A stretch of DNA of 19,661 nucleotides from assembly GCA_964485235.1 (NCBI GenBank), contig CAZAIO010000047.1, positions 1 through 19,661 on the forward strand. The letters are read 5' to 3'. The position numbers were made by a program, and so were the translations under genes. The DNA is from CAZAIO01 sp964485235. GTDB taxonomy: Bacteria > Chloroflexota > Dehalococcoidia > GIF9 > UBA5629. The notes under the pieces were generated by a model. That model saw only the letters and a list, made by a program, of their open reading frames with translations, had not been told where the DNA came from and ran no database searches. Position 1 is the first letter of the stretch; every line of letters starts with the position of its first letter. Of this stretch, positions 14,675 through 19,661 are shown piece by piece.

Positions 14675-17107
14675 TTAAAGCACACTTACAGGGTCGATGT
14701 CCACAGTCCACCCTTGAGGAAATGTGATATCGGCAAGGAACTGAGAAAGCTTCTGACCGCAAAGAGCAATCTGCCATAAGTATCGTCCTCTGACCCGCGT
14801 CACATATGCAGGTGCCGGTCCGATTATGCGCATATACGGTAAACCCTGCCTTTCCTTTTCCGAGCCGAGCAAATGCCCCATTCTGTCCGCCTCTTTTTTA
14901 CAGGCGATATCATTAGTATGACTGTATACAAGTCGGGCAAGATGATTAAAAGGCGGATATCCGAACTGACGACGGTATTCCAGTTCCTGTTTAAAGAATC
15001 CGTGATAATCATGACGCGATGCAAATGCAATTGCATAGTGGTCCGGACAATATGTCTGTAAAATCACTCTGCCCTGTGTAAAACCGCGCCCTGCTCTACC
15101 GGCTATCTGGCACGAGAGTTGAAAAGTACGCTCACTCGCCCTGAAGTCCGGCAAATTAAGACCGATATCAGCTGCAACTACAGCAGATACTGTAACAAGT
15201 GGAATATCCAGACCTTTAGCGATCATTTGAGTACCCACAAGCACATCAGCTTCATGGTCCCGGAACATGGTCAATACTTTTTCATAATCACTCCGTTTTG
15301 TAACAGCGTCCATATCCAGACGAAGGACCTTTGCTTTCGGAAAATAATGTCTGGTCTCCTCTTCCACTTTCTGTGTCCCGATTCCCATATATTTTATACG
15401 TTCACTCCCACAATCAGGGCAGGTCGCCGGAGGCTCAACGGAATAGTGGCAGTGATGGCAGAGTAGTTTCCCTGATGTCGAGTGGAAAGTAAGCGCTGCT
15501 GAACAGCGTTTACAGGTAGGAACATATCCGCAACTATTACATTGGAGAAACGATGCAGCGCCCCTTCTGTTTAAAAACAGAATGATTTGCTCCTGTCGAG
15601 AAATAGCATCCGACATTGCCGATAATAAAGACCGGCTGAAAAGACTCCGGTGTCCGGCTTTAAGCTCATCGAGAAGATTGACCACCTCTATATCCGGTAA
15701 AGGTGCAATCCCACGTGGTGTAATACGTTCTTTCAGTTCTACAAGAGTGAACTCCTTTTCCTGTGCCCGGAAAAAAGTCTCCACATCCGGGGTCGCACTG
15801 CCCAGAATAACTGTCGCCCCGCATAACTGTGCGAGTTTAATAGCTGTATCCCGTGCATGATAGCGCGGCGACTGGTCTGTTTGCTTATACGTCCATTCGT
15901 GCTCTTCGTCAATAATTATCAGTCCCATGTCCGGTTGAGGCGCAAAAAGGGCACTTCTGGGGCCGATCACCACATCGCATTCTCCATTCTTGATCCGGTT
16001 CCATTCATCGAACCGTTGTCCCAGCGTCAGTCCACTATGTAACACAGCAACACGCCCGGGAAAACGCGCCGCAAAACGTTCAATCGTCTGCGGAGTCAGT
16101 GCAATTTCAGGTACAAGACAAATACCCTTACGCCCACGTGCAATTGTCTCGGACAGCGCCCGTAAGTATATCTCCGTTTTACCGCTTCCTGTCACCCCGT
16201 GTAATAAAATAACCTGCGGATTATTCGATGAATTTCCCCGGAGGCATTGTTGCACTACATTCCAGGCTTCCAACTGGGAAGAAGTAAGAGAAGGAACCGC
16301 ACCCGATATTATTTTCAGCCTGGCGAGCGGGTCCCGCTTTACCTCTACTATTTGAACGGAAACCGTTCCTTGCTTTTTGAGAGATATAATTGTGGACCAT
16401 TGACAGGCAACATGAAGTTTCAATTCAACCCACGAAACAGGCGCAGAAAAGTCTGACAGGAATCTTATCACTGCCGCCTGTTGAAAAGCTCCCGATTGTT
16501 CGAGACGGTTGATCTTTTGCAGAACATCGCTTTTTTCAAGCTCCAACGTGACAAATTTTTCATATTTCGGCTTTACTTTGATCTCCTCTATCTGTTCAAC
16601 CTTTACAATCGCTTTTTTACGGACAAGCTGCTTTGTAATTCTTTCCGCTCTTTCCCTACCAAACCTGCGCTGCAGCTCGGCAATGCTCACTTTATTCCTG
16701 TTTTCCAGATAACCGTACAGTTGCGTCTGCTCCGGCGTTAGCCCTGGAATATCAACGGGAAGTGGAGAAAGCTTATAAAAAGCCACAGTCTTCCGTTCGA
16801 ATCCCGGTGGAAGCATCAAGGCAATTGCATCGAAAAGAGGAGAAAGATAATAATCGCTTATCCATCGGGCAAGGTCGATTTGATGAGCAGTGAGTAGAGG
16901 TAAAGGAGAGATAATATCGATAATATCTCTTGTCTTTTCTACGGAAGGAGAACCGGCAAGCTCAACGATAACACCCTGCAATGTCCTGGGGCCAAAAGGT
17001 ACCCATACCCCCTGGCCGACGTTCACAGTTAACCATGAGGGTATCGAGTAACTGAAACTGCGGCGTCGGGCAATCGGTGAATTGACCGCCACCTCAGCAT
17101 ATTTCAT
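14675..17107 (-). CDS. priA: Primosomal replication-restart helicase PriA
   Basis: 810 residues, full length. The N-terminal 3'-DNA-binding domain starts at residue 1 (YAEVAVNSPIARRRSFSYSIP). The superfamily 2 helicase core has Walker A HGVTGSGKTEIYLR (303-316), the DEEH box at 400-403, and GSATPD at 436. Eight zinc-binding cysteines (C523, C526, C532, C535, C550, C553, C563, C566) come next, followed by the helicase C-lobe with QIAGRAGRG. PriA recognises stalled forks and recombination intermediates and reloads the replicative helicase. The start ATG overlaps the rplS stop as TAATG, implying coupled translation. Confidence 0.97.
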   Translation of the reverse strand: MKYAEVAVNSPIARRRSFSYSIPSWLTVNVGQGVWVPFGPRTLQGVIVELAGSPSVEKTRDIIDIISPLPLLTAHQIDLARWISDYYLSPLFDAIALMLPPGFERKTVAFYKLSPLPVDIPGLTPEQTQLYGYLENRNKVSIAELQRRFGRERAERITKQLVRKKAIVKVEQIEEIKVKPKYEKFVTLELEKSDVLQKINRLEQSGAFQQAAVIRFLSDFSAPVSWVELKLHVACQWSTIISLKKQGTVSVQIVEVKRDPLARLKIISGAVPSLTSSQLEAWNVVQQCLRGNSSNNPQVILLHGVTGSGKTEIYLRALSETIARGRKGICLVPEIALTPQTIERFAARFPGRVAVLHSGLTLGQRFDEWNRIKNGECDVVIGPRSALFAPQPDMGLIIIDEEHEWTYKQTDQSPRYHARDTAIKLAQLCGATVILGSATPDVETFFRAQEKEFTLVELKERITPRGIAPLPDIEVVNLLDELKAGHRSLFSRSLLSAMSDAISRQEQIILFLNRRGAASFLQCNSCGYVPTCKRCSAALTFHSTSGKLLCHHCHYSVEPPATCPDCGSERIKYMGIGTQKVEEETRHYFPKAKVLRLDMDAVTKRSDYEKVLTMFRDHEADVLVGTQMIAKGLDIPLVTVSAVVAADIGLNLPDFRASERTFQLSCQIAGRAGRGFTQGRVILQTYCPDHYAIAFASRHDYHGFFKQELEYRRQFGYPPFNHLARLVYSHTNDIACKKEADRMGHLLGSEKERQGLPYMRIIGPAPAYVTRVRGRYLWQIALCGQKLSQFLADITFPQGWTVDIDPVSVL

Positions 17108-17490
17108 TAATCGCTTTCAGTTTCCGGAGCGCTGGGAGTTTCTGATATCTTTTCACGACGCTCTTTAAGACGGGCTTCTTTGGTACTGAGCTGTCGCATA
17201 TAATAAAGTTTCGCCCTGCGGACCTTACCATGTCGTACAACCTCAACTTTGTTCAAAAGAGGTGAAGCCATAGGAAATGTATGTTCTACGCCTATACCGG
17301 AAGTAACCCTGCGTATTGTAAAATTGCCGCCTGCGCGTCCCTTGCGAACCTTGATTACCAGTCCGGGAAACGTCTGTATTCTTTCTTTTGTAGCTTCTTT
17401 AACCCTGAAGCTCACTCTTACCGTATCACCCGGGCTTATTTGAGGTAATTCCGGGTTTACTTCAATTTTACAAAGAGTATCGATGTTCAT
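17107..17490 (-). CDS. rplS: Ribosomal protein L19
   Basis: 127 residues. The family signature is complete: ISPGDTVRVSFRVKEATKERIQTFPGLVIKVRKG (residues 19-52), then FTIRRVTSGIGVEHTFPMASPLLNKVEVVRHGKVRRAKLYYMR. The C-terminus after residue 105 is an acidic/Pro tail beyond the core fold, as in many bacterial L19. AAGGGA lies 10 bases before the ATG. It is part of the 50S subunit at the interface with 30S. It follows trmD by 36 bases and overlaps priA by one base; trmD-rplS adjacency is widely conserved. Confidence 0.98.
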   Translation of the reverse strand: MNIDTLCKIEVNPELPQISPGDTVRVSFRVKEATKERIQTFPGLVIKVRKGRAGGNFTIRRVTSGIGVEHTFPMASPLLNKVEVVRHGKVRRAKLYYMRQLSTKEARLKERREKISETPSAPETESD

Positions 17491-17526
17491 TGTACTACTA
17501 TCCCTTCTATTCTTCAGTCTTCCTTA

Positions 17527-18255
17527 TTATCCAATCTCACCCAGCAATTTTTTATCGTCGTCAGTGAGCGAATATTTCTCCATAAGGTCCGGCCTTCTTT
17601 CCATCGTCTTTAACAGGCTCTGCCGGTGCCGCCATCTGGCAATCTGACTATGATTGCCGGAAAGCAATACTTCCGGTGCCGCCCAGTTACGAAATAAAGC
17701 CGGACGCGTGTAGTGAGGGTATTCCAGCAGTCCATTTACATGCGACTCTTCTTCTATCGATATTTCAGAACCCACTACACCGGGTAATAATCTTGTTATT
17801 GAATCTACTATAACCATCGCTGCAATCTCGCCGCCGCTTAAAACATAATCACCGATGCTTATTTCATCATCGATAAGGTGTTCTGACACCCTTTCATCTA
17901 CGCCTTCATAATGACCGCAGACAAGAATAATACGGGCATATTGCGACAATTGCTGCGCAACCCCTTGATTATACAATCGTCCGCGCGGACTTAGCAAGAT
18001 AACAGTGTGGTCGGCACCATTATATTCTTTTTTTACCGCCTCCACTGCATCAAAGACCGGCTCAGGTTTCATTACCATACCAGCCCCCCCGCCGTAAGGA
18101 TAATCGTCGACTATGTGATGCTTATCAGAAGTGAACGCCCTTATATCATGAAAATTTATCTCTATCAGGGAACGCTCTATAGCCCTGCTCACAATACTGT
18201 GATCAAACACGCCGTCAAACATCCCGGGAAACAGTGTAAGTATGTCGAACCGCAT
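17527..18255 (-). CDS. trmD: tRNA (guanine-37-N1)-methyltransferase TrmD
   Basis: 242 residues. SPOUT-class motifs are present: MRFDILTLFPGMF (1-13), YGGGAGMVMKPEP (54-66), SPRGRLYNQ (89-97), LVCGHYEGVDERV (111-123), SIGDYVLSGGE (133-143) and GLLEYPHYTRP (175-185). It uses S-adenosylmethionine to methylate G37 next to the anticodon and prevents frameshifting. R155 in TRLLPGVVG matches the conserved active-site Arg. Fifteen residues later, where the family normally has the catalytic Asp of an EDSF-type motif, this protein reads E170 in EESH. The ATG overlaps the mog stop as TGATG. rpsP and rimM, often found ahead of trmD, are absent; mog takes that place. Confidence 0.96.
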   Translation of the reverse strand: MRFDILTLFPGMFDGVFDHSIVSRAIERSLIEINFHDIRAFTSDKHHIVDDYPYGGGAGMVMKPEPVFDAVEAVKKEYNGADHTVILLSPRGRLYNQGVAQQLSQYARIILVCGHYEGVDERVSEHLIDDEISIGDYVLSGGEIAAMVIVDSITRLLPGVVGSEISIEEESHVNGLLEYPHYTRPALFRNWAAPEVLLSGNHSQIARWRHRQSLLKTMERRPDLMEKYSLTDDDKKLLGEIG

Positions 18256-18758
18256 CAGACACCCGCGCCATGACTATGGTGGTCACCAATCATTCCATTG
18301 ATAGTTTCCAGCGCATGGATAAGCACCGGCGATATTATCTCCATGCATTCTTTCACTCCTCCGGGACTTCCTGGCAAATTAATAATAAGACATTTGCCCC
18401 GGACTCCTGCAATAGACCTGCTTAATATTGCAGTAGGCGAGCTTTTTAACGTCTCTATACGCATTGCTTCGGTGATACCGGGGACCTGCTTTTCTATGAC
18501 CGCTAGCGTCGCCTCCGGGGTTACATCCCGTGGTGCCATGCCTGTTCCGCCGCTGGTAATTATCAGGTCAAGACCTTCTTTATCCGCCCATTCTTTAAGC
18601 ATGCCGGCAATAGCCCCGATTTCATCAGGGACAATTTTATAATGATCCACGTTAATCGAGAGCTTCTCGATATATTGCTTTGCAAGAGGGCCGCTCCCGT
18701 CCTGGCGCTCACCACGGGCCCCTTTATCGCTTATAGTTAAAACACCTGCCTTGAACAT
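18255..18758 (-). CDS. mog: Molybdopterin adenylyltransferase, MogA/MoaB family
   Basis: 167 residues. The MoCF_biosynth fold is recognised by VLTISDKGARGERQDGSGP (6-24), LIITSGGTGMAPRDVTPEAT (65-84), PTAILSRSIAGVRGKCLIINLPGSPGGVKECM (108-139). The PTAILSR and NLPGxP segments resemble Mog more than MoaB. The enzyme adenylates molybdopterin before Mo insertion, in the cytoplasm. It leads the operon mog-trmD-rplS-priA-def. The start has no ribosome site, and a TAAAAT-like -10 lies only about 10 bases ahead, so a short-leader or leaderless message is possible. A His-rich end (GDHHSHGAGV) is unusual. Confidence 0.93.
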   Translation of the reverse strand: MFKAGVLTISDKGARGERQDGSGPLAKQYIEKLSINVDHYKIVPDEIGAIAGMLKEWADKEGLDLIITSGGTGMAPRDVTPEATLAVIEKQVPGITEAMRIETLKSSPTAILSRSIAGVRGKCLIINLPGSPGGVKECMEIISPVLIHALETINGMIGDHHSHGAGV

Positions 18759-18834
18759 CGGTAGTCTATTTTACCATAAATAACATCGAAAAAATTTAAC
18801 CATTACTTTAGTACTATATAGAAATTTCAAAATA

Positions 18835-18853
18835 ACATAGTAACACACTATGT
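18835..18853. promoter_or_regulatory. Inverted repeat in the mog/dcw divergent region
   Basis: ACATAGT, five bases, ACTATGT. It lies 77 bases from the mog start and about 110 bases before the dcw promoter, between divergent genes, so an operator is more likely than a terminator. No matching copy was noticed elsewhere in the window. Confidence 0.3.
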
Positions 18854-18964
18854 GATGTGTTTTATTATTTATTGCACCGAATATATAGAAAATTGCGAAA
18901 TCCTCTATACATCATATCCGACACACAGCAGGGGAAAATTTTATCCAATTCTATGGTAAGGGTA

Positions 18965-18995
18965 TTGACAAAAATGTAGAAATATGGTTTATTAT
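18965..18995 (+). promoter_or_regulatory. Promoter of the mraZ (dcw) operon
   Basis: A perfect TTGACA at 18965-18970 is followed by -10 candidates TTTATT (18988-18993, spacer 17) or TATTAT (18990-18995, spacer 19). The -10 and the presumed start near 19000 lie inside the MraZ-type repeat array, so a bound repressor would block initiation directly. Confidence 0.6.
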
Positions 18996-19030
18996 GGTAG
19001 AAAAGGGTAAAAAGTGGTAAAAAGTGGTAA
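18981..19030 (+). promoter_or_regulatory. MraZ-box array: five 10-bp direct repeats
   Basis: In register every 10 bases: AATATGGTTT, ATTATGGTAG, AAAAGGGTAA, AAAGTGGTAA, AAAGTGGTAA. The shared core is TGGT (GGGT in one copy) with A-rich flanks. Known MraZ operators are direct repeats with 10-bp phasing (TGGGN separated by 5 bases in E. coli; AAAGTG-type repeats in mycoplasmas), and mraZ itself lies downstream. Autoregulation by MraZ is therefore the natural reading. Five copies is more than the usual three or four. Confidence 0.75.
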
Positions 19031-19036
19031 AAAGAC

Positions 19037-19396
19037 ATGGTCACAGAATGTATCCAATGTCAAAGTGGTGAAGGCAAGTTGATTAACTTTCTCAAGGCAA
19101 ATCAACTTTCTACTTCAGAATTCTATTTAATGCTGTTCTGGGCAAAAAATCCCTATGCAAAACTCAGCCTGTATACAATAACCGATGCAATAAGTGCAGC
19201 CGGAACAAATATGAGGAATGCCATAACAGCACTGGTAAAGAAAAACATTCTGATCGAAAGGCACAACAGCGAGGAGCTGACCACATATTGCCTGAACAAC
19301 GATTATGAACTGCGAGAATGTATTAATGAATTAAACTGCATGAACAAAGATGAAGTCAGGTTCATGCAAAAACAATTAGAAGGAGCGGCTATCTAG
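19037..19396 (+). CDS. Unrecognised winged-helix-like protein ahead of mraZ
   Basis: 119 residues from ATG 19037. No ribosome site precedes this ATG, which sits directly against the repeat array. A TTG at 19079 (residue 15) has GTGAAGG a few bases upstream and could be the true start. Residues about 42-92 (KLSLYTITDAISAAGTNMRNAITALVKKNILIERHNSEELTTYCLNND) look like a winged helix: helix, turn, recognition helix, then a short beta wing. This would fit a DNA-binding regulator. The N-terminal CIQCQ may be untranslated. It is cotranscribed with mraZ, which starts 25 bases after its stop. I recognise no named family, and a gene in this place is not part of the standard dcw order. Confidence 0.7.
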   Translation: MVTECIQCQSGEGKLINFLKANQLSTSEFYLMLFWAKNPYAKLSLYTITDAISAAGTNMRNAITALVKKNILIERHNSEELTTYCLNNDYELRECINELNCMNKDEVRFMQKQLEGAAI

Positions 19397-19421
19397 CGTA
19401 TACCTTAAGCCGGCAAAAAAA

Positions 19422-19661
19422 ATGTTTCTCGGCGAATACGAATATAAAGTAGACAACAAAGGGAGACTGCCAATCCCACCCAGATTCCGAAAGGAATTTG
19501 CAGAAGGACTGGTGGCGACTCGTGGTGTGGAACAATGTATTGTTGTCTACCGTGCAGAAGTATTCGATAAAGGAGCCGGACCGCTGGCAACCGAAGAAAT
19601 CATCGAAAGCCAGGAACAACGTAATTTAAAGAGGGCTATATTCGCCTCTGCCGAATATCTA
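19422..19661 (+). CDS. mraZ: Transcriptional regulator MraZ, partial (runs off the right edge)
   Basis: The first 80 codons are present. MFLGEYEYKVDNKGRLPIPPRFRKEF is the classic first SpoVT/AbrB-like repeat of MraZ (usual form FxGxxxxxLDxKGRlxiPxxfR), followed by the DxxR-type region up to LKRAIFASAEYL. MraZ forms ring-shaped oligomers, binds direct repeats in the promoter of its own operon, and represses the dcw cluster. No good Shine-Dalgarno is near the ATG (only CGGCAAAAAA). An AGAAGGAG lies 36 bases upstream inside the previous gene, so translation may depend on coupling. rsmH would be expected next, outside the window. Confidence 0.95.
   Translation, partial: MFLGEYEYKVDNKGRLPIPPRFRKEFAEGLVATRGVEQCIVVYRAEVFDKGAGPLATEEIIESQEQRNLKRAIFASAEYL

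Overview
The window reads as bacterial chromosome of moderate GC. The gene set (mog-trmD-rplS-priA-def, smpB-ssrA, comEA-comEC, mraZ with upstream MraZ boxes, CARDB-domain surface protein, phosphotriesterase-family hydrolase) would fit a Chloroflexota / Dehalococcoidia-like genome. That assignment is inference from gene content and protein flavour only. The 100-N placeholder at 1643-1742 shows that this is a scaffolded assembly, probably a metagenome bin.

Left third (1-4560) looks accessory. It holds a possible partial gene end, a very long alanine-rich amphipathic-helix repeat protein with a C-terminal membrane anchor (217-2364, interrupted by the assembly gap), a small unknown protein, a decayed IS3-family transposase tail (about 3001-3249) and a complete phosphotriesterase-family metal hydrolase (3457-4383) with its own promoter.

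Middle (4525-8480) is the most interesting stretch. An intact ssrA (tmRNA) gene lies on the minus strand at 8133-8480, just after smpB. About 3.5 kb further along the same strand sits a second, degenerate copy of the tmRNA 3' end (4567-4591), followed directly by an intrinsic terminator (4525-4556). The intact ssrA has no recognisable terminator of its own. This is the layout left when an element integrates at the 3' end of ssrA and pushes the original end and terminator away. The DNA between (about 4592-8132) carries three tiny two-helix membrane proteins and a divergent pair of an aldo/keto reductase and a YqhC-type AraC regulator. No integrase is visible, so any element is a remnant.

Right half (8501-18758) is core-like. 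smpB-ssrA diverges from comEA-comEC (DNA uptake). Then comes a secreted/membrane CARDB-domain protein, converging on a tightly packed minus-strand operon mog-trmD-rplS-priA-def, with TGATG and TAATG stop/start overlaps at mog/trmD and rplS/priA. Two enzymes carry unusual active-site residues: ComEC has QxQxDH where HxHxDH is expected, and TrmD has Glu at the position of the usual catalytic Asp.

Right end (18759-19661) begins a division-cell-wall (dcw) type operon. A promoter is overlapped by five in-phase 10-bp repeats (AAAGTGGTAA type) that match the known form of MraZ operators. These are followed by an unrecognised winged-helix-like protein and then the start of mraZ, which is cut off by the window edge.
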